A stretch of DNA of 64,000 nt from NCBI GenBank assembly GCA_964020155.1, contig OZ026556.1:3051001-3115000 (forward strand). The letters run 5' to 3'. A model generated the notes under the pieces. That model was not told where the DNA came from. It saw only the letters and a list, made by a program, of their open reading frames with translations, and did no database searches. The translations under genes and the position numbers were made by a program. Shown here in pieces: positions 53,384 to 64,000 of this stretch. This stretch comes from Chondrilla cf. caribensis (Eukaryota > Porifera > Demospongiae > Chondrillida > Chondrillidae). Position 1 is the first letter of the stretch; every line of letters begins with the position of its first letter.

Positions 53384-55279
53384 ATGAAGTCTCCTAACAG
53401 GTGCACTCTTCTGTGTTCAGTCTTATTCTGGATTTTACTCGGCGGTGAAGTTCGCCCTATCGAGGGTGTGAAGCCGTTATATTTCCAGTTACTCGTGTCG
53501 CAAGGCAGAGAAGTTGATCTTTCCGGCTACATCCCTGCCGTTGATTTAGCTTTGAGTCTGATCAACGACAACTCGAGTATTCTACCTGAATACGAGTTGA
53601 AGTACACCGACATCATTGACCCACAAGTAAGAAGTAGAGTTTATGTTTATGTTTTTGTTTATGTTTATACCTATTCTATCGAGTAACTTGCTATAGAACA
53701 GGCTCGTGGCACTTGATTCCCAAACGCCTGTTTGTCTTCTATGGTAATGTTAACTGTCGTAAACCGAAACCACTGTGAGAATCCCAAGCTGTTACACGAG
53801 AATAGTACCTCGCGATCTATTTTCGATCGAAACAACGAGCAGCCTTCCTTTTGATTCGCGGTTCTCGGGATCATGACGAAAATTTCCCAAAATTAATGAC
53901 AATCGGAATCCTTCGTTGCTGGCCGGAGAGCCCGAGTCCTATTCCCCCCGCGGGCCGAGATAAGTCATCGAACCAACAAACAAGCGGAAATTATCACTTA
54001 TTGATATTTTTGAAAATTGTACGAAGGTAAAGGACCTAACCAGTTTATTTAGGAACCTGTTTGTGTACGTTCAAATGTGCTGAACGTGAGTAAAAGCATG
54101 CCAGTTATCAGACCACAGAGATCTTAGGTCTAAATAGACTCTTGCAAACCATCAATAGTCCATACATCATCTAATGAACTCATTTCCTATTAAAATTCCT
54201 TAGGGAAAGAGTCTACATGTGAAAGTGCTGAACATAAAACGTAAACCAATTACTTCATGATTACTTACACTGGTCTATGGTGACAATTTTCAGCTACTCT
54301 TGTTGTATGTACAAGTTAGGAAATGAATAAGGTTGTCTAACATATCCTCCTTTTCTCTTTGGAACTGCCACTTATGATGAAATATCACTATGTTGACAAT
54401 GTTTGAACACATCCAATTAGAAGCATTATAGGTACTTCAGGAATCCCATGATACTTCAGGTCTGCCTGGGCTAGATTTTTTCTTCTCCCCATGATGTAAC
54501 CCCCACGCCCCCCCCCCCCCCCCCCCCCTAAGCCAAAGGGTTTTACCCTACCACCTCTGTGCCTATAGTCAGATATACACCAACAGGTCAGGAATGGAAT
54601 TCAATTAACTGCCAGGTGGTTCATGACAGCAATTAATCGAGGAATGTGGAGCATTGAAGACATAGATAACACTGTTGTCAAAACTTGAATGCGCTATTGA
54701 ATTGGAATCTGATGTTGTCTACATATTAATACATATCAATTAACTGTTAGCCGAATATCACTTATTCATTTCATTCATTCAAGATTTATTTTATTTTATG
54801 TTAATACAAAATTAATATCATATGTTTGTGAGTGATTGTGACATAACATTGTATTTCTACATCTAGTAATTGACAATTCGATCTAGTAATACTATTATTG
54901 TACAATTCTTGATACCTAATACTAGAGTAGATTCTTATAGTGTAAAGCTTCACACGCATGAGAAATGAATAAGGGCATCCAACGTACCCTTAGCGAATTC
55001 GTAGCACTACATACTAGTCTTCTAAAATGATATTGACAATTTCCCAGAAACCCTAAATTGGCAGCAATATAGGTACATCTTCAAAAGTAGATCTTTTTGT
55101 TCTTCCTGTGATGTAAACCTATATCACAAACAGAAATATACCTCTGTGTCATAGATATTGTGTTACCAATACGTTGGTAATGGAATGCAATTAGGTACTG
55201 GTGGGTAATGTTCAGCAATTCATCCAGGAATAGAGACAGTTGATGACATAATTAGTTCTATTTTTGAACTTGTGAAGCT

Positions 55280-55339
<60 letters not shown>

Positions 55340-55364
55340 ATACACACACACAAACACGCACATG

Positions 55365-55405
<41 letters not shown>

Positions 55406-55430
55406 ACACACACATACACACACGCACATG

Positions 55431-55472
<42 letters not shown>

Positions 55473-58400
55473 AGATTGACTTGTTACCCTGTACATCTGA
55501 TATACTATTATCCAGAAAAAAGGACTTGAGCTCCAGATCTTATTGTTGTAATAATTCATATGCATTCGCGTTAGCATGACATGCATTAATACTTTACAAT
55601 GACAATTTTTAGTGTATAGGTGTATGTAATATAAAATTGTGTTAAATGAGCACCTTCAGCTAATTCTGTTATTCTACATACATTAAAGTCAATTATTGTT
55701 ATAATCATCATTTCATAGTGTGCAGCTTTACCTGGTGTGCATGGGTTCATCGAACATGTCACCGATCCCAGCCGCAATGAAACAGAGGTTATCGTCATTG
55801 GAGCTGATTGCTCCATTTCAACACAACCAGTGGCCAGCTTCTGTCCAGTGTTCAACTTAATTCAAGTAAACTATAATAATTTTATTCATTTTTAGTAACG
55901 TTAACATTGAGTAGTTAGTGTTCCATCCAATTTGATACATTATAGATTTCCTCGGTGTCAACCTCTCCTCGACTGTCAGATAGTAGGATTTTTCCTAATT
56001 TTTTAAGAGTTGTGGCACCAGACAACAACATTGGGATTGGAATTGCAGAACTCATGGAAGTTCTCAATTGGAAGTACATTTCAATAATTACTCAAGAAGA
56101 AGACATATTCACACTGGTAATTAAACATCATTGAACAAATAATTATTATAATGAGTCAATTTAGCAGTATTTATATTAGTATTTATAAATCAAACCAATC
56201 TTTCTTTTCAAATTCATGTACAGACTAGAGATGTCTTGATTGATCGACTTGATAAGAGCAGCATTGCTGAATCAGTTGGATTTCCTACTGAGGAAAATCC
56301 TCAAAATGCTCTGCAAAGTGTCCAGGTACAGATTCCATAATCCTGTTCCTGCTCTAGCATGCTTTGTGAACTGATAGCATATTATTCTGTTGACTCAAAC
56401 ATTCTATCATCATTATACGTAGTATACCAACAGACCCTTCATACTATGACAATCTCTGTATTCTGATGTGCTGTTGCTTGCTCACATATCAGAGTATCAA
56501 TGTTTAACTGTACAAACACAATTACACAAATATATTGCATGTCTGCGTTAAATTTAACAGTGTATACATTTTGTCAAGTTGAACATATAAAATTTACACA
56601 TGCACACTGTCACAGACATCAGTAGAATGATCATCTTCTCACCTTTGCAGGCCTCCCATGGGAGAGTGATATTTCTAAACTGCTATTCACCATATGCTTT
56701 AGAAATTTTGTGCCAGGTTAGTACAGTCACAGAAGCATGTACCTGTACATGTGCTATAATATAAATTCATTATCATCTTTTCATTATGATGATAATATCT
56801 TAGACTAATAATAATAATAGCAGTTTTCAACATTGAAGTGAAATATTGTTTTTTTTTTCAAGGCACTTTCTCTAGGCATGACCACACCAGAATATGCTTG
56901 GATTGGTTTTGGATGGTATTTTGACAACTTTTGGCAGATGCCCTATGCAGATCGTACTTCGTATGATGCCTTCGATCACTGTACTCCCTCAGAACTTGAG
57001 CGCATAGTGGATCAAATGATTGTAATTGATCAGCTTTCAATACAAGACGAAAAGGATTCACCCACCATTATTGGGGAGCTGGTAAGTATGCATCTTAAAA
57101 ATAAAAATACTCACCTGTAGTATAGCATAATTTATCACAGCATTAGTTTTATTAAAATTTACATATGTACCTACAGACTGAAGTTGAATATGAACGGAGT
57201 TATAGAGAGCAGTGGAATAAAACATTTGCTGGTGACTCTCAATTTCATCCTGATGAACTAGAACATGGCAAGTTCTCTTACGATGCAGTGTGGCTGGCAG
57301 CACTGGCTCTTCATAAGACAAATGAAGAACTTAAAAACTACATGCTAACCACCAGTCTGGACAATTTTACCCTTGATAATACAGACATACTGTCAGTAAA
57401 CATCTCATCTAGGATATACAACAATGCACTGACTACAAGCTTTAATGGAGCTACTGTAAGTCTTTATTACTTGTGAATATTTGATAAAAAGGTGGAATAT
57501 TACAATTCTTTTAACTCAGGGCTTAGTAAATCTTCTCTCTAATGGTGATCGCGAACCTGAACTTAGGTTTTATCAGTATAGACCTCAAGGAAATAGTGAG
57601 TGACACTGCATAATTATATTATATTGTGTGAAGTGTAGTTGAACAGAATGCAATAATTGTATGTACATTCAAAAGAACACACTACTCATTATCTAATGAG
57701 ATATCATTTTTATACAAATATGAATATCTGTAATAATACTTAGTCTAGCAATGTAAATAGAATGTGTTAATTAATGCACTGTAATCATTTATCCTTCTTT
57801 TTTGTGTACAGCTCTAGGGAGGCAATTTGTTGGTTTTATGGATGACACCCTACAGTTGACAGTGGTGCCTTTATACCGAGGTAGTGTCCATCTGTTTTTA
57901 GGCCTATCTGAATGTGCATTATTGCAGTCATCTATAGCCTATCTGTATGGACAGGTCCAGAAATGACTATTAATCCCATAATGTCCTGGGGACGTGACTC
58001 AAATCAGACTGAAGTGAATGTAGTTTGCCAAGATAACATGCCTGGGCCACTATGAAGCTCTAATGCATTAAATCTTAGTTTGTAGTTGAAAGTTCTCATA
58101 TAAATGTTACATAAGTAGAATATTATGTATATATATGCCAAATTATTATTAATATATGTTTACATATTCCAAATCCCAGATGGGACTCCAAAAAGTCACA
58201 CTCATGAGACCATCCACACAGCACTTTTTGCTATCTACACTGCTCTGTCTGTTGCTGGCGTTGTGTTTGCAATTGTGTGCCTTGTCTTCAATCTGGTCTT
58301 CAGGAAGAAGATGTGAGTTAATTCTGTATCATAATAATCATTTTCCTTGGTGATTCAGTGCAATAATTTCTGAATGTGAGGGTTGTCAAATTTTGCTTTT

Positions 58401-60769
58401 AATTTGATTTGCTATTCACTTTATGTCATATCATTATAATGTAACTCTCACAATTTGTATCCACTGTAATTTGTTATTGATTAATGGCTGAATTAATTGA
58501 TTCAATCAGTGAATTACACAAACATCTGTTATTTGACAGGCCATTTTATCTTGTGGCAGGTGATATATATTGTGAAAATATGTCATGTTTCCTGCGATCT
58601 CTTGCACACTTGTAGGATTGTGAAGCTCTCCAGTCCGTATCTCAATATAGTGTTCATCATTGGTATCAGTATGATTTACCTCCTGGTTGTATTCCTTGGA
58701 GTAGATGACAATTTGGTAAGTGTCAGCGTAATGAGTGGGTTCTGTCAGGCAACGGTGTGGATTGGAGTGATAGCCTTCACTTTGGTCTATGGAGTGGTGC
58801 TAGCAAAGACATTCAAGGTGTTCTACATCTTTAAGAATCTCCAAGTCGCAAAACCTAATGAGAAAAAGGTTAGAATATGTAATTCTCACTCTAAATACAA
58901 ATTATGCTAAGGTATCATGCATCAACATTCGATGTATTGGGAAACACTGTCAACATTCTTCATTTTCTGCTGAGTGTAACAGCGTGAGAGCATCCGAATT
59001 TTAAGTGCCTAATAAACCTTAATATTAAGGAGTATGTATGGTATGCATTTCATGTTACAGTTGTGCATACATAATTGAACAGTACGTCAATCTGAATACT
59101 CATACATAGGTACATTTGCCTAAATTATTTTAAAAACTGCATAGATGACTAGAAATTGACAATAACACAAAAATAGTCATTGCTTATATGCCTTTGTATG
59201 TACTGAGCGCTAGACTTATGTTATAACATATTATCATGACAACAGTACTAGTATTGTTGATATATCATACCAGCATAACATCGTCATGTTGCTTTGAATT
59301 CATGCTACAGACAATTCAAGATTGGCATATGTTTCTTCTACTGGGAATATTGCTAGCAATTGATGTCATCGTTCTGATTATTGTAACAGCTGTACCTCAA
59401 GCCATCCTGAGAGCACAACTTGAAGAAACAGTTTTAACAGTAAGACATACTAGATAACCACACTATTTGGTATAACATTGTTATGCCATCTGATCCATAT
59501 CTTAAAAATCTGAAAGGCTTGATTTATTTTCATGCTTCATAATATTAAGTGACAAATTGGTCACATTTGACATAAATTCAAGACACATGTTCACTATCAT
59601 AAACAATTAGTAATGTTTATAAACAGTTTAAAACAGATTTGTATGATTTCAATCAGATTTTGTTACATGTTTTATAATTGGGAACATCTAATCCATACAG
59701 ACTGGAGAACTACCAACTGAAGTGTATCAGTGTACTTCAGAAAGTGTCCAAATTTGGGCTCCAATTCTCTTGGTATACAAAATTATCGAGATTGTGTTCA
59801 GTCTTATCTTTGCCTTTGAGACCAGAAAGATCAAAGTGAAGGAGCTCAATGACTCCAGAATGGTCATCTTCTCAGTCTACACCATTGTGGTAGCTGGTAT
59901 TGCAGTGACTCCTGTCATTGTGCTATTGGGTGAAATGGTGACTGTGAAGTATGCCATTGTAGGGATTATCTGTCTTGTCTCATCAACTCTACTCTTGGGG
60001 ATGAACTTCATTCCAAAGGTAAGACTGCCAGGTATACACAAGTCTACAATTTTCCCAATAATTAGTTTCTAGTATTAAATATGTATTTTACTGTTTTACG
60101 TATAAAGTACATATAGGGACTTATTCATTTAGATGAATGTATGTAGTGAATGTAATGTGAATTTTGAAAGAATCCAAATATGTATTTTGCAATTTGCATG
60201 CTCAGATGTTCTATTTGTACAAGAACCCCAGTGGTGAAATAGAATTGAATTTTGATAGTATGACCAGCAAAATGATGCAAGACAAGGTAAGAAATTGTGA
60301 CAATACTAGCTAAGTAGGCCTATTGAATATTTGTATACAATTACTTTTATTTCTTCAGAATCAGCCTAGACGTACATCGCAGGCTGATGGGTACAGTAGT
60401 GATGGGACTAGATCAATGCTAGAGCTGGAACCATCTGTCATTGTAAGATTACTTGTACATACATACCAATAAAAACTATGTAATATTATACAATTCCCTG
60501 ATGCCCAGCTTTTTGAATGGTACATTCTTAAACTTTCAAACTCCACGTCATGTTTAACTGCAGTTATGCTTCCAACTAATTAAGATCTCACAGTTAATTT
60601 GTCCATATTATTTTGTATACTTAGACAAATACTGAGAAGAAACCGAAAGTTACGATCAATGACCAGAAATGTAGGTTTTGACATTAGAGTGTATCTCCTT
60701 TGAGTTATAGTGTAAAATTTTTGCTACTCACTTGTACTTCTAGTGACCACCATTGATGAAACCAAGTAA
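53384..60769 (+). CDS. GABA-B-like class C GPCR, receptor gene 5 (17 exons)
   Basis: Predicted 813-aa receptor, the most compact of the set. Exons: 53384-53626, 55719-55865, 55946-56116, 56224-56325, 56651-56716, 56863-57081, 57177-57455, 57520-57595, 57812-57880, 58180-58312, 58616-58868, 59311-59439, 59701-60018, 60206-60286, 60359-60442, 60625-60670, 60744-60769. Signal peptide core TLLCSVLFWILLGG. VFT changes include PVASFCPVFNL in exon 2 (an extra cysteine), WIGFGWYFDNFW in exon 6, HGKFSYDAVW in exon 7 and RQFVGFMDDTLQL in exon 9. Exon 10 opens DGTPKSH, not GGTPKSH. TM exons match the paralogues (TM4 has AIDVIVLIIV). Tail exon 15 is two codons shorter (NQPRRTSQ) and the protein ends DETK with TAA, unlike the TGA of the others. 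Intron 1 is long, with a C-run (about 54510-54528) and CA repeats. Confidence 0.87.
54290..55230 (+). repeat. Degenerate tandem duplication in intron 1 of gene 5
   Basis: About 54310-54680 and 54965-55250 share ordered blocks: AAATGAATAAGG, GATATTGACAATTT-like, GCA(G)CAATATAGGTAC, TTCTTC..GTGATGTAA, GGTAATGGAATGCAATTA-like, and AGCAATTCATCCAGGAAT-like. Some of these words also occur in intron 1 of genes 2 and 4. Confidence 0.5.
55279..55468 (+). repeat. (CA)n microsatellite in intron 1 of gene 5
   Basis: CA run with short CGTGCATA and CGCACATG interruptions. Confidence 0.95.
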
Positions 60770-62260
60770 ATCCAAAGAAGAGACACAAACTTCCTAATTG
60801 ATGGTATTTTTGTAATGAAATTGTCATGGCATTATATTTGAAATTTACATTTGTAATCAAAGCTATTAATAGAAAACTCTTCTTAAGATAAGAGACTACA
60901 TTATATCATTAGTAAAATACTTTGTACATTTTGTGCAATATTCACAGCATTATTATTGTACTATATATAAATCCCCCTGAATGTGCATTCAGTGTGGCTA
61001 TCAGAATTCCTTGTCATGACATTGTTTCAAATCCACAGAATATCAGCATAATTTCATTTACTGCATATTAATAAAATGATGATGATTATACTCCAGAACT
61101 ACATATTTACAGCTACAATATCATGTCTTAACATTTACGCCTCTATGAATAATAATCGTTTATATGAATTTTCTATTATTATTGTGCCAAATGTTACTAA
61201 ATTCATCTTTATGACTGGACTTACACTTATATATCTAGCAAGCCACATTCAGACATCTATATGCAGTAGTGGTACTCCGTTTTCATACAACCTCTCATTG
61301 CTTCCATATATATGATGTTATACATCCCTACCACACAGACATCCATAAAATATGTGTGTTTCATAGCATGCATTGGTGTTTGTCGTTCACGCAAACTATT
61401 AGGCTTCACTTGAGTATCTCTAAATATCCAGTGGCACAGTTGTCTGGTAGGTTAGCAAGAAAAGAATAATGGTTGTGTACATGGCATTGTCATCTGATAT
61501 AGTCAATGTCAAGCATATTGTATGGTGTTGAGGTCAGCAGCATAACAACTCTGAATCATCATGAACCATGAATATGTAACAGTCTATATAGTGCGCTAGG
61601 TGGATCTTGCCGTGTTGTGTAGCAACTGTCCTGGAAACAAGCATTTGAAGACTAATATTGGGTAACACACATGGCAGATGTTGGAGATGGGATAACATCA
61701 TTGGTATGTATCAGATATACCTGGGTATCTCAAATATGGACTACACAATATATATTATTAACAACTTATACTATTATGGTGGTTATGCTACTGATACAAA
61801 CACCATACAATGTGCTTGACAGTGAAAGAATGCCAATATTTTATTCCCTACTTGCAAACTGATTGATCAACTGTGTCACTGGATATTTAAAGATTTTCAA
61901 ATGTAGCATGACAAAACACCAGCACACTCATACACACAAATTAGTACCTGCTATAATTTGTAGCCTAAAGGTATTATTAAATTAAGTAAAACCTTCTCAT
62001 ATGTTTGTGCATGTGTGAGTGCGTGCACACGTACATATAATATGTTTGCATGTGTAGGTACATGTGTGCATGCTCACATGTGTGTGTAAATGCAAGTGAT
62101 TGTATACACATGTATGTATGTGTGCGCAATTGTGCATAAAATCATAGTTGATTCAGAAATAAATTACATAAAGAATATAGCATCCAATCATGATCTAGGT
62201 TACAGGATGTTTTCCTCTGCCATTGCCAGAGAGATGGATTTTGGCTGATGCTTTGATGGG
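60770..62260. other. Spacer after gene 5 without recognisable gene
   Basis: AT-rich sequence with a diffuse TG-rich patch (about 61998-62130). Open frames at 61076-61469 and 61671-61862 show no known motif or codon signal and no homology to the receptor family. Confidence 0.55.
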
Positions 62261-62264
62261 CAGG

Positions 62265-62477
62265 TGTTCTGGTCCCTATGATGGCAGTGATGGCAGATCT
62301 CAAAAGACTAAACGATAGATGGCATCTGAGTCATTCCACGGTTTCCATGTAGGGGTGGGCTCTCTTGTGGGATATCAATGATGCCAGCCTCTTGTATACT
62401 ATGGCTGTATTTGGACCCATTCCTCCTGTAGCTGCAAAAACAAGGGGAACTAATGATCCGTGTTCTACTTCTCGAAC
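62265..62477 (-). pseudogene. Retroelement ORF tail fragment
   Basis: The minus strand encodes REVEHGSLVPLVFAATGGMG, then NTAIVYKRLASLISHKR, a stop where a tryptophan is expected, and CHLSFSLLRSAITAIIGTR. This matches the C-terminal end often seen on retroelement-type proteins in cnidarian and sponge genomes (E-H-x-x-F-x-P-L-V-F, G-G-M-G, F-x-L-L-R-S). The family name is uncertain. It is clearly broken by stops on both sides. Confidence 0.45.
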
Positions 62478-62525
62478 TCACTGGTCGTAGCACTGTGCTT
62501 CTTTGTTCATATTTGCGATAGACAG

Positions 62526-62526
<1 letters not shown>

Positions 62527-62562
<36 letters not shown>

Positions 62563-62795
62563 TGTGTCTGAGTACATCTGTGCGTTTGTATTAAAGCATG
62601 TGTGTGGGTATGGGTATGAGTGTGGGTGTACATATATGTGTATGCGTGTGTGTGTGTGTGAGTGTGTGTATGCACGTGTGTGTGTGTGTGTTTTTATGTG
62701 TGTGTGCATGCATGTGTGTATGTGTGTGCATGTATGTGTACGCGCATGTGTGCGTGCATGTGTGTGTGAATGCATATGTATGTATGTGTGAGACT
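62527..62795 (+). repeat. TG-rich compound microsatellite
   Basis: GT, GTGCAT and GTATGT units in alternation. The many overlapping open frames are artefacts. Confidence 0.95.
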
Positions 62796-63000
62796 GGAAA
62801 ACTGAGTAAAGTATTTGTATAAGTGCTTTTTTCCATTGTTGTACGAGTGCCCTGTAGCAATGTCTTAATAACCCAATACCCCAAACATAAATAATGTACT
62901 TTCAGTATATAGCAAGTGTTTTCCTCCTATTTGTGTGTGTGGGGGGATATATGTGTAGATGATATGTGTGCATCCTTAAATTTTTGTGTGTGTTGTTTAG

Positions 63001-63129
63001 AAGAAATTTCTCTCCACCTGGGAGCTGGTCTGGCATTTAAGCGAGATCCTGTACATGGAGAATTTACTGGCTGGCTGCCTCATTCAGCAGCTGCTGGAGT
63101 GGGTGAAGTGGCATCGCACCACATGGACA
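63001..63129 (+). pseudogene. Nup85-like exon fragment
   Basis: After a pyrimidine-poor but usable acceptor (GTTGTTTAG at 62992-63000), one frame reads KKFLSTWELVWHLSEILYME, followed by NLLAGCLIQQLLEWVKWH. The pattern L-x-W-x-L-x-E-I-x-x-x-E-x-x-x-A-G-x-L-x-x-x-L-L-x-W-V matches the helical core of nucleoporin Nup85, as I remember it. The frame then runs into a GT microsatellite without a convincing donor. No other Nup85 exon is seen nearby. Most likely a stray duplicated exon. I cannot exclude one exon of a larger gene interrupted by receptor duplications. Confidence 0.45.
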
Positions 63130-63136
63130 GTCTTGT

Positions 63137-63465
<329 letters not shown>

Positions 63466-63848
63466 CATTGTGTGCATGTGTTTTTGTCTGTACATATGTA
63501 CATATGTGGGGGTGTGGGGGTGTCCATATCTACTTTCTCATTTCTTTGGATATACCTGCTATGTACATGGTCTTTGAAGCCAAACACCAACCTGCCTCAC
63601 ACAGTGACCACAACATCCTTGAAGTGCTGTATTTAGTCTTGCATGGTATTAATTGGACACACTTCAATATTAAGTACAATGCAGTACACTCATACCAATT
63701 GCAAGTTAGGAAAATTAATTACGTCACCATGAACATTCTACATAGCTATACTCCGTTCACTTCTAAATATAGAATTTGCCTATCCTATAAGTGATCGCAC
63801 ATCAAACTCACGGGTGAGATCCAGAGTGGGGCTACAGCTACAACGAAG

Positions 63849-64000
63849 ATGAGGTTGTCTACGAGCAGGTGTACTCTGAGACTGTTGGGTACTTTATTCT
63901 TCTGGAGTACAATTCACGTTCAAGTTAGCCCCGTCAATGGTTTGAAACTGTTATATTTTCAGCTAGTCTTGTCGAAAAACGAGCAATTTGATAATTCCGG
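63849..64000 (+). CDS. GABA-B-like class C GPCR, receptor gene 6 (exon 1, cut by window end)
   Basis: The ATG at 63849 sits in the same context (AAGATGAGG) as the starts of genes 3 and 5. The first 50 codons encode a signal peptide with LLGTLFFWSTI as core, followed by GLKLLYFQLVLSKNEQFDNS, aligned with GVKPLYFQLLVSQ of the paralogues. The window stops inside the exon. It differs more from genes 1-5 than they do from each other in this exon (LKLLYF, SKNEQF), so it is probably another diverged array member. Confidence 0.8.
   Translation, partial: MRLSTSRCTLRLLGTLFFWSTIHVQVSPVNGLKLLYFQLVLSKNEQFDNS

Overview
The window is metazoan nuclear DNA. It is AT-rich, intron-rich, full of very long (GT)n/(CA)n microsatellites, and dominated by one tandem family of class C (family 3) G-protein-coupled receptors of the metabotropic GABA-B type. 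A demosponge is the most likely source, because sponges of the Amphimedon kind carry expanded GABA-B-like families and GT-rich microsatellites. This is an inference; placozoan or cnidarian DNA cannot be excluded from sequence alone.

Layout: (1) 1-500, tail of a LINE on the minus strand. (2) About 500-3370, a segment with decayed exons of an SVOP-like (SV2/SLC22-type) transporter. (3) 3400-4770, GT repeats and a short duplicated unit. (4) Receptor gene 1, 4775-13731. (5) Receptor gene 2, 14091-22189, only 359 bp downstream. (6) 22260-24905, a second copy of the SVOP-like segment. (7) 25100-27215, a broken mosaic receptor pseudogene with GT tracts at both ends. (8) Receptor gene 3, 28149-38358, with a LINE copy in intron 2 and a long foldback in intron 9. 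(9) Receptor gene 4, 38731-51490, 372 bp downstream of gene 3, with a Penelope-like element in intron 5 that carries two hammerhead-ribozyme motifs in its inverted terminal repeats. (10) Receptor gene 5, 53384-60769. (11) A repeat-rich spacer with a Nup85-like exon fragment and a retroelement tail. (12) The first exon of receptor gene 6, cut by the window end at 64000.

All receptors lie on the plus strand and share one 17-exon architecture with matching intron phases: signal peptide plus lobe 1 of the Venus-flytrap (VFT) ligand-binding domain (exon 1), the rest of the VFT (exons 2-9), TM1 (10), TM2-TM3 (11), TM4 (12), TM5-TM7 (13), and a short cytoplasmic tail (14-17). I assembled all splice junctions by eye from GT/AG sites and frame continuity. 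The five complete models give uninterrupted proteins of 813-823 residues. The transmembrane exons are almost identical between copies, while VFT exons and tails differ. This suggests a paralogous receptor set with a homogenised signalling core and diversified ligand recognition. Genes 1-2 and 3-4 share the same intergenic junction and so look like a duplicated two-gene unit.
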